NCBI GenBank assembly: GCA_018882635.1
Contig: VERN01000002.1
Coordinates: forward strand, 1 to 45,496
Source: Beijerinckiaceae bacterium
GTDB taxonomy: Bacteria > Pseudomonadota > Alphaproteobacteria > Rhizobiales > Beijerinckiaceae
Reading direction: 5' to 3'
DNA length: 45,496 bases
The notes under the pieces: generated by a model
Seen by the model: only the letters and a program-made list of their open reading frames with translations
What the model was told of the DNA's origin: nothing
Databases searched by the model: none
Position numbers and translations under genes: made by a program
Shown here: in pieces, positions 8,195-18,052 of the stretch
Layout: every line of letters begins with the position of its first letter
How positions within the stretch are numbered: position 1 is the stretch's first letter

Positions 8195-10762
8195 ATGCCC
8201 AAAACGCCAAAATCATCCGCGCCGCGCTCCAAAGCGTCTAAGCCCGCTCTCAAACCGCTTGAGCCGCATCTCGCACAATTGCTGAGCCCCGGCCTCGCGA
8301 AGGAGCAAGGGTTCGCAGAGGCGCCGCAGAATTTTGAGATCGACATTCCGCTAACGCCCGGCGACCGCCGTCGTGACACCGGGCTCACCCGCGAGAAAAT
8401 GCTCGGCGATACGCCCAAGCGCGTGCGTCAGGGCAATGTGGTGCGCGATCGCGACGAGGCTATCCCGCAGGGCATGACCGGTGCCGGCGCGTCGATGGAT
8501 GCGCTGAAGCAATTGCTTGAAAGCGGCAATCCCTTTCTGAAGGAAGGTATTGTCTGGACACCGCATCGCCCCGAACGACCGGAAAAATCAGAAGGCGGAC
8601 GCCCCTTCCGTCTCGTTTCGCCCTTCGAGCCGCGCGGGGACCAGCCCAATGCCATTGCCGAACTGGTCGAGGGCATTTCTGCGCGCAGTGAGCGCGATCA
8701 GGTCCTCCTCGGCGTGACCGGCTCGGGTAAAACCTTCACCATGGCGCAAGTGATTGAAAAAACGCAGCGCCCGGCTTTGATCCTTGCGCCGAACAAAACT
8801 TTGGCCGCGCAGCTTTACGGCGAATTCAAATCCTTTTTCCCCGACAACGCCGTCGAATATTTCGTGTCCTATTACGATTATTACCAGCCCGAAGCCTATG
8901 TGCCGCGGACAGACACCTATATCGAAAAAGAATCCACCATTAATGAGCAGATTGACCGCATGCGCCATTCGGCAACGCGGGCTTTGCTCGAGCGCGATGA
9001 TGTGATCATCGTCGCTTCCGTCTCCTGCATTTACGGTATTGGCTCAGTCGAGACCTATACCGCCATGACATTCGCCGTGAAGGTAGGCGAAAGGCTCGAC
9101 CAGCGCCAATTGCTCGCCGATCTCGCCGCCCTGCAATACAAGCGCTCAGGCGGCGATTTTCAGCGCGGCGCTTTCCGCGTGCGCGGCGACATTATCGAAA
9201 TCTTCCCAGCTCACTATGAAGATCGCGCGTGGCGCATTTCCTTATTTGGAGATGAAGTCGAAAGCATCGTTGAATTCGATCCGTTGACCGGCTCGAAAAC
9301 CGCCGATCTCGAAAGCGTGAAAATTTACGCCAATTCGCACTATGTCACCCCGCGGCCTACGCTCAATCAGGCCGTCAAAGGCATCAAGGACGAACTCAAA
9401 AAGCGCCTCGACGAATTGATCCGCATGGGCCGCTTGCTTGAGGCACAGCGGCTTGAACAGCGCACTATTTTTGATCTTGAAATGCTCGAAGCGACGGGAT
9501 CCTGCCAAGGTATTGAAAACTATTCGCGCTATCTCACCGGCCGCCAACCCGGCGAGCCGCCGCCGACCCTGTTTGAATATCTTCCCGATAATGCATTGGT
9601 CTTCACCGACGAAAGCCATGTCACCGTGCCGCAAATTGGCGGCATGTATCGCGGCGACTTTCGCCGGAAGGCGACGCTCGCCGAATATGGCTTCCGCCTG
9701 CCCTCCTGCATGGACAACCGCCCGCTACGGTTCGAAGAATGGGAAGCGATGCGGCCGCAGACGGTGCATGTCTCAGCCACACCCGGCAATTGGGAATTGG
9801 AAAAAGCGGGCGGCGTTTTCGTCGAACAGGTCATTCGGCCGACCGGCCTGATCGACCCCAAGGTCGAAATCCGCCCGGCCCGCGCACAAGTCGACGATCT
9901 TCTCGGCGAAGTACGTGAGACATCGGCCAAGGGATATCGCTCGCTCGTCACCGTGCTCACCAAACGCATGGCCGAACAGCTCACCGAATATCTGCATGAG
10001 AATGGCGTGCGCGTGCGCTACATGCATTCTGACATCGACACGATTGAGCGCATCGAGATCATCCGCGATCTGCGGCTGGGCACTTTCGATGTGCTCGTTG
10101 GCATCAACCTTCTGCGCGAAGGCCTCGACATTCCCGAATGCGGCCTCGTCGCCATTCTCGACGCGGACAAGGAAGGCTTTCTGCGCTCTGAAACCTCTCT
10201 TATCCAGACGATTGGCCGCGCCGCGCGTAACGTCGATGGCCGTGTGATCCTTTACGCCGATCATATGACCGGTTCGATGGAGCGCGCGATTGCCGAAACC
10301 AATCGCCGCCGCGAAAAGCAAGAAGCCTGGAACCTCGCCAACGGCATCACGCCTGAAAGCGTCAAGCGGTCGATCGGCGATATTCTCGACAGCGTCTATG
10401 AACGGGACCATGTCCGCGTCGATCTCGGCCTCGCCGACACAAAGAGCGCTGGCCACAATATGAAGGCCACGCTGGCCGATCTTGAAAAACAAATGCGTGA
10501 GGCCGCCGCCGATCTCGAATTCGAAAAGGCTGCGCGCCTGCGCGATGAAATCAAGCGCTTGCAGGCCACTGAGCTCGTGCTGGCTGACGATCCAATGGCG
10601 CGACAATCGGACGTCGAGGGCAAGGCCGGTCGTTATGAGGGCGAACGTGAATATGGCTCGGCTGCCAATCTGCCGAAAACGCGCGCCCGCAAGCCCACCG
10701 ACGACGATATGGGCCCGCATAATTGGGGCGGCGGCGAAGCCAAGCCAAAGAAGAAAAAGTAG
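8195..10762 (+). CDS. uvrB: Excinuclease ABC subunit B
   Basis: UvrB is the damage-verifying subunit of nucleotide excision repair; it receives DNA from UvrA and recruits UvrC. The chosen ATG at 8195 gives 855 residues, against about 670 in E. coli. The extra length is an N-terminal region of about 135 residues rich in Lys, Pro and Arg, and a C-terminal tail ending in poly-Lys. Core features are intact: Walker [11 protein letters not shown] near residue 173, the damage-probing beta-hairpin [10 protein letters not shown] near 225, helicase motif [26 protein letters not shown], and the UvrC-binding UVR motif ([18 protein letters not shown]) near 770. Long UvrB forms are common in Hyphomicrobiales. 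An in-frame start at 8093 exists, but its residues look non-coding. uvrC is 13 kb away. Confidence 0.95.
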   Translation: MPKTPKSSAPRSKASKPALKPLEPHLAQLLSPGLAKEQGFAEAPQNFEIDIPLTPGDRRRDTGLTREKMLGDTPKRVRQGNVVRDRDEAIPQGMTGAGASMDALKQLLESGNPFLKEGIVWTPHRPERPEKSEGGRPFRLVSPFEPRGDQPNAIAELVEGISARSERDQVLLGVTGSGKTFTMAQVIEKTQRPALILAPNKTLAAQLYGEFKSFFPDNAVEYFVSYYDYYQPEAYVPRTDTYIEKESTINEQIDRMRHSATRALLERDDVIIVASVSCIYGIGSVETYTAMTFAVKVGERLDQRQLLADLAALQYKRSGGDFQRGAFRVRGDIIEIFPAHYEDRAWRISLFGDEVESIVEFDPLTGSKTADLESVKIYANSHYVTPRPTLNQAVKGIKDELKKRLDELIRMGRLLEAQRLEQRTIFDLEMLEATGSCQGIENYSRYLTGRQPGEPPPTLFEYLPDNALVFTDESHVTVPQIGGMYRGDFRRKATLAEYGFRLPSCMDNRPLRFEEWEAMRPQTVHVSATPGNWELEKAGGVFVEQVIRPTGLIDPKVEIRPARAQVDDLLGEVRETSAKGYRSLVTVLTKRMAEQLTEYLHENGVRVRYMHSDIDTIERIEIIRDLRLGTFDVLVGINLLREGLDIPECGLVAILDADKEGFLRSETSLIQTIGRAARNVDGRVILYADHMTGSMERAIAETNRRREKQEAWNLANGITPESVKRSIGDILDSVYERDHVRVDLGLADTKSAGHNMKATLADLEKQMREAAADLEFEKAARLRDEIKRLQATELVLADDPMARQSDVEGKAGRYEGEREYGSAANLPKTRARKPTDDDMGPHNWGGGEAKPKKKK

Positions 10763-10766
10763 CGCT

Positions 10767-10789
10767 TCTCACACGAACGGCTTGTGAGA
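10767..10789. terminator. Hairpin between convergent uvrB and maoC (weak terminator)
   Basis: TCTCACA (10767-10773) pairs with TGTGAGA (10783-10789) across a nine-base loop in the 32-base gap between convergent genes. No T-run follows on either strand, so a termination role is only suggested by position. Confidence 0.35.
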
Positions 10790-10794
10790 TGCGA

Positions 10795-11271
10795 TCAGGC
10801 CGGTCGTCGCTCCCAAAACACCGTGCCGATAAATTCGAAGACACGTTCACCCTTTTGGTTGACGCCAACATTATGATGTTCGACGAGCCCCCAACGCGGC
10901 TTGGACGCGCTCTCACGCTTGCCGATCACAGTCGATGAATAGGTGATGGTATCACCGGCATAAACCGGCTTCAGCCATTTGAGATCACGAAACCCAGGTG
11001 ATGGCCCAAGCATCGCTGGGCGCCGCCCATCCGCGATTGTCGCTTGGATGTCAGTCTTCATATGATCAACCATCAACCGCATCCAAACACTTGCGGTGTG
11101 CCAGCCCGATGCGCAGAGCGCACCAAAATGGCTATCCTTCGCCGCCTCTTCATCGATGTGAAAACTTTGCGGATCGTAAGCCCGCGCAAAAACCTTGATG
11201 GCTTCGGCCGTGAAATGATGGGCCCCTAACGAGACGGAATGACCCATTTCAATTTCTTCGAAATAGATCAT
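10795..11271 (-). CDS. MaoC-family dehydratase/hydratase (second of a pair)
   Basis: A 158-residue single hot-dog protein of the MaoC type; relatives hydrate enoyl-CoA or act on related thioesters. The active-site region is ARAYDPQSFHIDEEAA near residue 29, with the catalytic-type Asp and His of R-specific hydratases, followed by GALCASGWHTASVWMRLM. The C-terminal half carries the strands LKWLKPVYAGDTIT and VFEFIGTVFWERR. It starts inside the stop of the upstream maoC paralogue (ATGA overlap at 11268-11271), so it is translationally coupled. It is the last gene of the five-gene minus-strand unit. Substrate is unknown. Confidence 0.85.
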   Translation of the reverse strand: MIYFEEIEMGHSVSLGAHHFTAEAIKVFARAYDPQSFHIDEEAAKDSHFGALCASGWHTASVWMRLMVDHMKTDIQATIADGRRPAMLGPSPGFRDLKWLKPVYAGDTITYSSTVIGKRESASKPRWGLVEHHNVGVNQKGERVFEFIGTVFWERRPA

Positions 11272-11729
11272 GCACCCCTCCCCCGCCGGGCGAAGATGAT
11301 GGAGTTGATTTGTTCCAGCACCACATCCCCGCGCTGGTTCAGCAATTCAAATTTGAATTTGACGAAGCCGCGATCAGGTTTTGATTGCGACGCGCGCGCC
11401 TCAAGCACTTCATGCCGCACGCTTAACACATCACCCGGACGCACCGGGAGAAGCCATCGCACAGAATCGACACCCGGCGCCCCCATCCCCGCTGAATCGA
11501 GAATGAATTCGGCGGCAATCAACCGCATTAGAAACGCGCAGCTCTGCCATCCAGAAGCGGCAAGCCCACCCAGCAGACTTTGCGCACCCGCCGCTTCATC
11601 AAGATGCATCGGTTGCGGATCATATTGCGCCGCAAAGGCGATCACCTCAGCCCGTTCGACAGGCATCGCGCCATAGCGCGCGATGCTGCCGGGCTTGAAG
11701 TCCTCAAAATAATATTTCGGTGTCGTCAT
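11268..11729 (-). CDS. MaoC-family dehydratase/hydratase (first of a pair)
   Basis: A 153-residue hot-dog protein resembling its downstream neighbour: AAQYDPQPMHLDEAAG is the active-site stretch, followed by GGLAASGWQSCAFLMRLI. The start at 11729 (MTTPKYYFEDFKPG) overlaps the stop of the binding-protein gene by ATGA; an upstream extension to 11762 reads through that gene and is unlikely. Two adjacent MaoC genes suggest a heteromeric or two-step enzyme, as in split MaoC pairs of acyl-CoA pathways; this is inference. No CoA ligase or dehydrogenase gene is next to them. Confidence 0.85.
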   Translation of the reverse strand: MTTPKYYFEDFKPGSIARYGAMPVERAEVIAFAAQYDPQPMHLDEAAGAQSLLGGLAASGWQSCAFLMRLIAAEFILDSAGMGAPGVDSVRWLLPVRPGDVLSVRHEVLEARASQSKPDRGFVKFKFELLNQRGDVVLEQINSIIFARRGRGA

Positions 11730-12910
11730 TTCTTCTTTTTCGATCCGATCTTTTCGTCCCAAATGCGGAACGCAACGACCATTTTGTCAGGCGTCAAGGG
11801 TAATTCAATCGGATTATTAGTGATCAGGCTCGCATATTCAGGGCGCCCAAACTCTTTGATCACTTGCTGGCTCTTCTCAGGCGCGAGATCGAGCGGCACA
11901 TTCTTCACTGCAGGACCGGGATAGAGATAGCCCTCATCATAGGTAAAAGCCTGAATCTTTGGCGTGAGGATGAACGCCATCAAATCCATCAGCACTGCCA
12001 TTTTGTCATCTGGCAGGCCACGCGGCACGGTCATGAAGAACGCATCCGACACCCAATGAAAGCCTTTGAGCGTTCCGATTTTCGCTTCCTTCGGCACGAT
12101 CCCCAGCGCGCGCGGATTAATGTCCCAACCCGTTGTGGAGATGATGATGTCGCGTGTGCCTTCTCCCAGCTCCTTCATGGTGATGCCCGTGCCGGTCGGA
12201 TAGGCATCAATGTAAGCATTCATCTCTTCGAGATAGGCCCATGTCTTGTCCCAGCCATTGACCGGATCTTTCGGATCCTTGTCACCCAGAATGTAAGGCA
12301 GCCCCATCATGAAGGTGCGCCCCGGTCCAGAATTGGCGGGGCGCGCATACAGAAACTTGCCGGGATTAGCTTTGGCCCAAGCGAGCAATTCCTGCGCTGT
12401 CGTTGGCGGTGTTTTCACGCGGTCAGGCATATACTCGATCAAAGGGCCTGACGGATAATAGGCGCACACAACACCATAGCCCTGCCCCTGCGCCTTGAAG
12501 AGATTGAGCGCCGCCGGTTCATAATTCTGTTCGATGTTTGGAAATGCATCATTATATTTCGGGAAGAGTTGAACCCAGAGATTTTGATCAAGCCCTGCCG
12601 CAAGCCCGTCGCTGCCCGTCAAAACAAGATCGAGATCGGGCTTGCCCGCATCGACTTGCGCTTTGATTTTGGCGGCGAGCTCTGGCGCAGGCGCTTTTAC
12701 AAAATTGAACTTTGAGACGAGCTCCGGCTTGGCGGCGCGATAGGCCTCAAAGCCCGGCTGCAACAACGCCAATGCGCCGCCGACATCAATGATCGATAGT
12801 GTGATAGGCGATTTGGGCAAGGCCGGATGCGCGGCGTGTGCGCTGCTCGCACCAAAGGCAGCCACACCAGCAAGTCCACCCAGAACAGTCCGACGGTTGA
12901 ATTCAGTCAT
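11726..12910 (-). CDS. Tat-exported extracellular solute-binding protein, orphan
   Basis: A 394-residue periplasmic binding protein (type 2 fold, similar to polyamine or iron ABC-type binding proteins). The N-terminus carries a twin-arginine signal, FNRRTVLGGLAGVAAFGASS, with cleavage likely after SAHA. The body has the usual two-lobe pattern: SIIDVGGALALLQPGFEAYR, DLDLVLTGSDGLAAGL, GVVCAYYPSGPLIEYMPDRV. It starts 18 bases after nagA with a GGGGGAG ribosome site and overlaps the next maoC gene. No permease or ATPase gene is nearby, so it must share a distant transporter or serve as a sensor. The ligand is unknown; the nag context hints at an amino-sugar compound. It ends in four lysines. Confidence 0.8.
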   Translation of the reverse strand: MTEFNRRTVLGGLAGVAAFGASSAHAAHPALPKSPITLSIIDVGGALALLQPGFEAYRAAKPELVSKFNFVKAPAPELAAKIKAQVDAGKPDLDLVLTGSDGLAAGLDQNLWVQLFPKYNDAFPNIEQNYEPAALNLFKAQGQGYGVVCAYYPSGPLIEYMPDRVKTPPTTAQELLAWAKANPGKFLYARPANSGPGRTFMMGLPYILGDKDPKDPVNGWDKTWAYLEEMNAYIDAYPTGTGITMKELGEGTRDIIISTTGWDINPRALGIVPKEAKIGTLKGFHWVSDAFFMTVPRGLPDDKMAVLMDLMAFILTPKIQAFTYDEGYLYPGPAVKNVPLDLAPEKSQQVIKEFGRPEYASLITNNPIELPLTPDKMVVAFRIWDEKIGSKKKK

Positions 12911-12928
12911 GTTTCTCCCCCGAGATCA

Positions 12929-13954
12929 TCATGACGCCGTGTAAAGCGTATCTCCCATCAGCGTCGTTTCAATCACACGCAGATCATCAGACCAGCGCAC
13001 TTCCCCTTGTGGCAAGGCAAGGCCATGCCGCGCAGCAGCCTCGACCAAAGCCGCACGCGGATGCGCGGAGGCCATGGCCACCGCATCAGCGAATGAACAC
13101 AAGCCCCACGCCACTACATTGCGGACGGCATCATCAAGCGTCAGCGCTGAGCCTGCGAGATGCCGCGCACCCGGTTCGCGCACGGCGCCATCCGCGCCAC
13201 GTTCAACGCGCATGCCAGCAAAAGGATAAATCCCGGGCTTCGCCGCAGCCCCCGCCACAGCATCGGTCACGAGAATTGAACGCGCCTCTGTTTTCGCACG
13301 CATCATCACACCGAGCGCATGAGGTGCAACGTGAATGCCATCGGCGATGAAACATCCCATCAACCCATCGCTCGCCAATTGCGCAAAAATTGGATTGTCG
13401 AATTTGTGCTGCTGATGCGCGACACCATTGCCAAGATGGGTCGAAAGCGTCGCACCGGCCTCAACAGCGCGCTGAACGTCACGCAAGCGCCCATCGGAAT
13501 GACCCAGCGCCACCGCAATGCCGCGCTCGCGGGCTGCGCGGATGAAAATCTCAGCGCCGCCTAACTCCGGCGCAATCGTCACGAGCAGAATCGGCTTTTT
13601 CAACTGCGCCTGAAGCCGATCCACCATGCCAATATCAGGCGCGATCATCGCGGCGGCCGGATGGCAGCCACGAAAGCCCGGTGCAGGATTGAGAAATGGC
13701 CCTTCCAAATGATAGCCCGGCACCATCAAGCCACCGAGCCGCGTGTGTGCGACCGCCTCATCAAGCGCGGCAAAGCGCGCCTGCAATTGCGCCTCTGTTG
13801 CTGTGATAAGCGTTGGCAAACATTGCACCACGCCCGTCGCGGCCATCGCATTCAACGCGCGCTCAAAGTCTGACGCTGTCAACGCCGCATCATTGAAATC
13901 GATACCGGCGAAACCGTTGACCTGCAGATCAAACAGCCCCGCAGTGATGATCAT
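12929..13954 (-). CDS. nagA: N-acetylglucosamine-6-phosphate deacetylase
   Basis: A 341-residue amidohydrolase that removes acetate from GlcNAc-6-phosphate, giving glucosamine-6-phosphate for NagB. Metal and catalytic residues are visible: E84 in HLEGPF, H152 in GHSD, H173 in STHLGNG and catalytic D231 in LVTDAVAG. It is shorter than the usual 380 or so residues because it begins directly at [10 protein letters not shown] and lacks most of the N-terminal composite beta-domain. The start codon overlaps the nagB stop (ATGA, 13951-13954), so no longer form can be read without entering nagB out of frame. The active-site barrel is complete, so it is probably functional. Confidence 0.88.
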   Translation of the reverse strand: MIITAGLFDLQVNGFAGIDFNDAALTASDFERALNAMAATGVVQCLPTLITATEAQLQARFAALDEAVAHTRLGGLMVPGYHLEGPFLNPAPGFRGCHPAAAMIAPDIGMVDRLQAQLKKPILLVTIAPELGGAEIFIRAARERGIAVALGHSDGRLRDVQRAVEAGATLSTHLGNGVAHQQHKFDNPIFAQLASDGLMGCFIADGIHVAPHALGVMMRAKTEARSILVTDAVAGAAAKPGIYPFAGMRVERGADGAVREPGARHLAGSALTLDDAVRNVVAWGLCSFADAVAMASAHPRAALVEAAARHGLALPQGEVRWSDDLRVIETTLMGDTLYTAS

Positions 13955-14697
13955 GGCTTGCGGCTCAACAAAGAGGCCGCAGCCGGATCAGCAAAAAGGC
14001 GGCAATCACGATGCGTGCGCACAATCGAAGCGGGGCAGAGATTGCTGAGAGGGCCTTCAAGCGCACCCTTCATCGCTTTAGCTTTGCGCGTATCCGATAC
14101 GCTTAAGATCAGCGTGTCTGATTTCATCATCTGCTTGATGGACATGGAAATCGCCCGCGCAGGCACATCAGCCAAGGTTGGGAACCAACCCTCGCCCATT
14201 TGCTGCCGCCGGCACGCATCATCCAGAGTGACAACGAGATAAGGTTCTTCGGTGTCAAAATCCGCTGGCGGATCGTTGAATGCGAGATGCCCATTCTCCC
14301 CGATGCCAGCAAAACACACGGCGATGCGCCGCCCGCGAATGAGCGCGTTCAACCGCGCAATCTCAGCCTGAAGATCAGCCGCATCACCATTCACAGGGAT
14401 GAAGTGTTTGAGCGCCGGGACATGCGCCAAAAAGCGCTCCCGCAGATATTTCCGGAAACTCGCGCCATGGCTCTCGGGTAATCCAACATATTCATCGAGA
14501 TGAAACGCTGTCACCTTCGACCAATCGATCCCGGGCGCGCGGACGAGGGCAGCGAGCATGTCGAACTGGCTCGCCCCTGTCGCAACAATGATGGTCGCCT
14601 CGCCGTCTTTCGCGATGGCAGAACGGATCAAAGCCGCGCCAGCATCGGCGGCGGCCTGACCTAATGAAGCTTTATCGTTGAAAATCTCGATCTGCAT
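13951..14697 (-). CDS. nagB: Glucosamine-6-phosphate deaminase
   Basis: A 248-residue cytosolic enzyme turning glucosamine-6-phosphate into fructose-6-phosphate and ammonia. Family motifs are [10 protein letters not shown] (catalytic Asp) and [15 protein letters not shown] (catalytic His and Glu). The ATG at 14697 ([13 protein letters not shown]) is the family-like start; a TTG at 14742 would add 15 unlikely residues. It is the first gene of the unit nagB-nagA-binding protein-maoC-maoC, all coupled or within 18 bases. No kinase, PTS gene or GntR-type regulator lies beside it, so how the phosphorylated sugar arises is not shown here. Confidence 0.88.
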   Translation of the reverse strand: MQIEIFNDKASLGQAAADAGAALIRSAIAKDGEATIIVATGASQFDMLAALVRAPGIDWSKVTAFHLDEYVGLPESHGASFRKYLRERFLAHVPALKHFIPVNGDAADLQAEIARLNALIRGRRIAVCFAGIGENGHLAFNDPPADFDTEEPYLVVTLDDACRRQQMGEGWFPTLADVPARAISMSIKQMMKSDTLILSVSDTRKAKAMKGALEGPLSNLCPASIVRTHRDCRLFADPAAASLLSRKP

Positions 14698-14785
14698 ACG
14701 CTGATTGCAGCAGAGCGCGCTATGCGACGCAAGAGCCTGCAACAGCGGCGGGTGCGCGGCCTATGCATGGCCGCGCAGCTAAGGT

Positions 14786-15883
14786 TCAGGTGTTGAAGCG
14801 GAAATGCATCACATCGCCGTCGGCGACGGTGTAATCCTTGCCCTCAAGCCGGAACTTACCGGCATCGCGCGCGCCCGCCTCACCCTTGCACGCCACATAA
14901 TCGTCGAATGCGATCGTCTCAGCGCGGATGAAGCCCTTTTCGAAATCCGTATGGATCACACCTGCTGCCGCTGGCGCTTTGGTGCCCCGCGTAATCGTCC
15001 ATGCGCGCGCCTCTTTCGGGCCCACGGTGAAATAGGTCAGAAGCTGCAATAATTCATAGCCCGCCCGAATGACGCGATTAAGGCCTGGCTCATCAAGACC
15101 AACCGCATCGAGATAGTCCTTCATATCTTCTGGCGGCAGAACAGCGATCTCACTCTCGATCTTGGCCGACACCACAACCGCCTTCGCGCCTTCTTGCTTG
15201 GCCCGCTCAAACACTTTTGCGGAGAAACCATTGCCATCATGCGCGGAGGCTTCCTCGACATTGCAGACATAGAGGACAGGCTTCGCCGTCAGAAGATTGA
15301 GCATCTGAAACGCTTTTTCTTCTTCGATTTTACGTTCAACAAGGCGTGCAGGCTTGCCATCTTGCAACAACGTGAGACAGCGCTGAACGAGATCAAGCGA
15401 TTCCTTCGCTTCCTTGTCACCGCTGCGTGCTTTTTTCTCGAGCGCACCGACACGCTTTTCTAGCGAGTCGAGATCGGCCAGCATCAATTCGGTTTCGATT
15501 GTTTCAATATCCGCAATCGGGTCGACCTTGCCTTCGACATGGGTGATATCGGAATCTTCAAAGCACCGCACCACATGGGCGATCGCATCCACTTCGCGGA
15601 TATTGGCGAGGAATTGGTTGCCAAGCCCTTCGCCCTTCGAGGCGCCGCGCACAATGCCCGCAATATCAACAAAGGTGATCCGGGTCGGAATGATCTGCTG
15701 CGAGCCAGCAATGGCGGCCAAGGAATCGAGCCGCGGATCGGGCACTGCGACATCGCCGACATTCGGCTCAATGGTGCAGAACGGATAATTCGCGGCCTGG
15801 GCGGCGGCGGTCTGCGTCAAAGCGTTGAAAAGGGTCGACTTGCCAACATTCGGCAGGCCGACAATGCCACATTTGAAGCCCAT
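14786..15883 (-). CDS. ychF: Redox-regulated ATPase YchF (Obg-like)
   Basis: A 365-residue ribosome-associated P-loop protein. It shows [16 protein letters not shown] (G1), [20 protein letters not shown] (G3 and switch) and VLYVCNVEE in place of the NKxD guanine motif, the reason the family hydrolyses ATP instead of GTP. The C-terminal TGS domain is complete, with [20 protein letters not shown] and the terminal VMHFRFN signature. Length is the family norm. It is linked with pth and rplY as in many alphaproteobacteria. Confidence 0.95.
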   Translation of the reverse strand: MGFKCGIVGLPNVGKSTLFNALTQTAAAQAANYPFCTIEPNVGDVAVPDPRLDSLAAIAGSQQIIPTRITFVDIAGIVRGASKGEGLGNQFLANIREVDAIAHVVRCFEDSDITHVEGKVDPIADIETIETELMLADLDSLEKRVGALEKKARSGDKEAKESLDLVQRCLTLLQDGKPARLVERKIEEEKAFQMLNLLTAKPVLYVCNVEEASAHDGNGFSAKVFERAKQEGAKAVVVSAKIESEIAVLPPEDMKDYLDAVGLDEPGLNRVIRAGYELLQLLTYFTVGPKEARAWTITRGTKAPAAAGVIHTDFEKGFIRAETIAFDDYVACKGEAGARDAGKFRLEGKDYTVADGDVMHFRFNT

Positions 15884-16014
15884 GGCCCGTCCATTCGTGG
15901 TTTTATCGGGAGTTGGCGCGACTTATGGAGAGCGAAGGCCGAAAAGGCAAGCGTTTGCGGCCCAAAGCCAGGCCCGCTCTTGCGCCCGCTCGCCCCCTTG
16001 GTTATGCACCGGCC

Positions 16015-16515
16015 ATGGAAAAGACCTGCCCTTGCCGGAAGACGGCCGATAAGCCCCTGTCCTATGCCGCGTGCTGCCAGCCCTATGTTGAGGGCAAGGC
16101 CGTTGCGCCCACAGCAGAAGCGCTGATGCGCTCGCGCTATTCGGCCTTTGCGGTCGGCAATATCGATTATCTGGTTGAGACCGTGGCACCTGAACAGCGT
16201 CACGACATTGATCGCGGCTCGCTGCAGGCGTGGTCGAAAGATTCGACATGGGATGGCCTTGATATCGTCGACACGGTCGATGGCCAAGAAGGCGATAAAA
16301 CCGGCATCGTCGAATTCGTTGCGCATTTCTCGCGCGAGCGGAAGCGCGAAGCGCATCATGAACGCTCAACCTTTCGCCATGAAAACGGGCACTGGTATTT
16401 CGTCGAAGGCGCTAAGCCGAAGGGCAAGCCGGTTGTGAATACGACCAGCGTTGGCCGCAATGATCCCTGCCCCTGCGGTTCGGGCAAGAAATTCAAGAAG
16501 TGCTGCGGCGCGTAA
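16015..16515 (+). CDS. YchJ-family SEC-C metal-binding protein
   Basis: A 166-residue protein with two zinc-type motifs: an N-terminal [20 protein letters not shown] and a C-terminal SEC-C motif [16 protein letters not shown]. The middle is the YchJ NTF2-like domain ([20 protein letters not shown]). Role in the cell is not established; SEC-C motifs bind zinc and contact ribosome or SecB-type partners in other proteins. The ATG at 16015 is preferred because upstream residues are Arg/Pro-rich filler. It converges with pth, leaving 19 bases that contain a CGCGTT/AACGCG hairpin (16517-16532). Confidence 0.88.
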   Translation: MEKTCPCRKTADKPLSYAACCQPYVEGKAVAPTAEALMRSRYSAFAVGNIDYLVETVAPEQRHDIDRGSLQAWSKDSTWDGLDIVDTVDGQEGDKTGIVEFVAHFSRERKREAHHERSTFRHENGHWYFVEGAKPKGKPVVNTTSVGRNDPCPCGSGKKFKKCCGA

Positions 16516-16534
16516 ACGCGTTTAGCAACGCGCG

Positions 16535-17119
16535 TTAATCCTGCCCCGGCACGCCATCCATCGCCCGATGGATGCGGTTTTGATATTCCGAATCCTGTTT
16601 GTCCGCCAATAGGGCAGCGTTGTCCGCGACGGCGCGACAGAGCGCCTCGACCCATTCGCGCTCATCGCGATCAAAATCCGACAGAACGAAATGGTGCACG
16701 AGCGCCTTGTCGCCGGGATGGCCAATGCCCAGCCGCACACGCCGATAATCATTGCCGCAAAGGGCCGTGATCGAGCGCAAGCCATTATGTCCGGCATTGC
16801 CACCGCCCATCTTGATCCGCATTTTGCCACGCGGCAGATCAAGCTCGTCGTGAAAGACAACAACATCAGCAAGCGGGATTTTGAAGAACCGCATCGCTTC
16901 CGCGACGGCCTTCCCGCTTTCGTTCATATAAGTCTCAGGCTTCAGCAAAATCGCGCGATCGGGCCCAAGCGTGATCTCGGTGATCTCGCCATTGAACTTG
17001 CGCTTCCACGGCGGCGCACGAAACGCGCGCGCGATCGCATCCACCGCCATGAAGCCAATGTTATGGCGGTTGCCTGAATAGCGTGAGCCGGGATTACCGA
17101 GGCCGGTGAGAAGCAGCAT
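16535..17119 (-). CDS. pth: Peptidyl-tRNA hydrolase
   Basis: A 194-residue enzyme that frees tRNA from stalled peptidyl-tRNA. Catalytic and binding signatures are present: [18 protein letters not shown] with the catalytic His near residue 20, [20 protein letters not shown] with the conserved Asp, and [11 protein letters not shown]. The start at 17119 is the family norm. It lies downstream of rplY, with a terminator between (17137-17163), the usual rplY-pth order. Its C-terminal tail is variable. Confidence 0.95.
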   Translation of the reverse strand: MLLLTGLGNPGSRYSGNRHNIGFMAVDAIARAFRAPPWKRKFNGEITEITLGPDRAILLKPETYMNESGKAVAEAMRFFKIPLADVVVFHDELDLPRGKMRIKMGGGNAGHNGLRSITALCGNDYRRVRLGIGHPGDKALVHHFVLSDFDRDEREWVEALCRAVADNAALLADKQDSEYQNRIHRAMDGVPGQD

Positions 17120-17136
17120 GGCGTCAATTTAACATG

Positions 17137-17163
17137 AAAAAGCCCCGCAAATCGCGGGGCTTT
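17137..17163 (-). terminator. Intrinsic terminator of rplY
   Basis: On the minus strand AAAGCCCCGC pairs with GCGGGGCTTT around a five-base loop (17139-17163), running into five T residues. It sits between rplY and pth and may reduce pth expression. Confidence 0.85.
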
Positions 17164-17206
17164 AAAATTGAACACAAAGGCCGCGCTCGCACGCGGCCTT
17201 TCAAGA

Positions 17207-17839
17207 TTACTTCTTGGCAGCCGGAGCGGCCGCAGCTTCCGCCGGGGCGGCAGCAGCAGGCTCATCCTTCATGCCCGACGGCGCAACGACCGTCACAAGC
17301 GTGAAGTCCGACTTGTCGAGCGGCACGCAGCCAGCCGGGAGCTTGATCGACTTGATGTGGATCGATGTACCAATGTCGATGCCTGCGAGATCGACATCCA
17401 CCGACGCCGGAATAGCATCGGCCGGAGCGAGCATTTCGACCGCATGGAGCACGATGTTAACCGTGCCGCCGCGCTTCACACCGGGGCAGGTTTCCTGATT
17501 GAGCACATGCACCGGCACTTCGACGCGGATCTTCTGGCCTTCTTTCAGGCGCATGAAGTCGATGTGCAGCGGAATGTCCTTGACCGGATCGAGCTGATAA
17601 TCGCGCGGGATCACCCGGGTCTTCTTGCCATCCACTTCGACGTCAAACAGCGTGGTCAGGAAGTGACCGGCGAAGATCAGCTTCTGCGCTTCATTGTGGT
17701 CGAGGGAAATGCCGAGGGGGGCTTCACCGCCGCCATAAATGACGGCCGGAATGCGATTTTCACGACGCACAGCCCGGGCGGCCCCCTTGCCGCTCTTCGG
17801 ACGCGCGGCAGCTTTAAGCTGCTTCACAGCGTTGGACAT
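17207..17839 (-). CDS. rplY: 50S ribosomal protein L25 (long, CTC type)
   Basis: A 210-residue ribosomal protein binding 5S rRNA. The N-terminal L25 domain begins with a basic stretch (KAAARPKSGKGAARAVRREN) and RIPAVIYGGGE. It is followed by the beta-rich TL5/CTC domain (VPVHVLNQETCPGVKRGGTV, SVDVDLAGIDIGTSIH). It ends with an Ala/Pro-rich tail closing in AAKK. The start has an AAGGAAG site. The longer two-domain form is normal in alphaproteobacteria. Confidence 0.95.
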   Translation of the reverse strand: MSNAVKQLKAAARPKSGKGAARAVRRENRIPAVIYGGGEAPLGISLDHNEAQKLIFAGHFLTTLFDVEVDGKKTRVIPRDYQLDPVKDIPLHIDFMRLKEGQKIRVEVPVHVLNQETCPGVKRGGTVNIVLHAVEMLAPADAIPASVDVDLAGIDIGTSIHIKSIKLPAGCVPLDKSDFTLVTVVAPSGMKDEPAAAAPAEAAAAPAAKK

Positions 17840-18008
17840 GGAATTCTTCCTTTAAGATCAAAGGCCGCCTGAGGGTTGAGCCCGGCGGCCGGTTTCTCGC
17901 CTCCCCGTGCCTCCAGGGGTGTCTGGCGGGGACGCGGGCGGGTCTATAGCCGAAAACCGGGCGAGAGGCAAAGAGGGCTGGTGGGGTTTTGCCCAGAACG
18001 GTCCTATG

Positions 18009-18052
18009 ATATTCTTACAGAAATATGATCGATAAACTTGGAGTAAGAATAT
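18009..18052 (+). promoter_or_regulatory. vapBC operator: 10-bp perfect inverted repeat
   Basis: ATATTCTTAC (18009-18018) and GTAAGAATAT (18043-18052) are exact inverted repeats 24 bases apart. The right arm covers the spacer after the ribosome site and the first two bases of the vapB ATG. A TATGAT element at 18024-18029, a possible -10, lies between the arms. AbrB-type antitoxins bind such repeats to repress their own operon; this site is inferred. Confidence 0.6.

Noticed and set aside
9773-10720. 315-residue minus-strand frame inside uvrB
   Set aside because: Fully antisense to the UvrB helicase core; no domain and no ribosome site noted.
16517-16532. CGCGTT/AACGCG hairpin between ychJ and pth as a terminator
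   Set aside because: Only 6 bp with no T-run on either strand; kept as a note in the ychJ entry.
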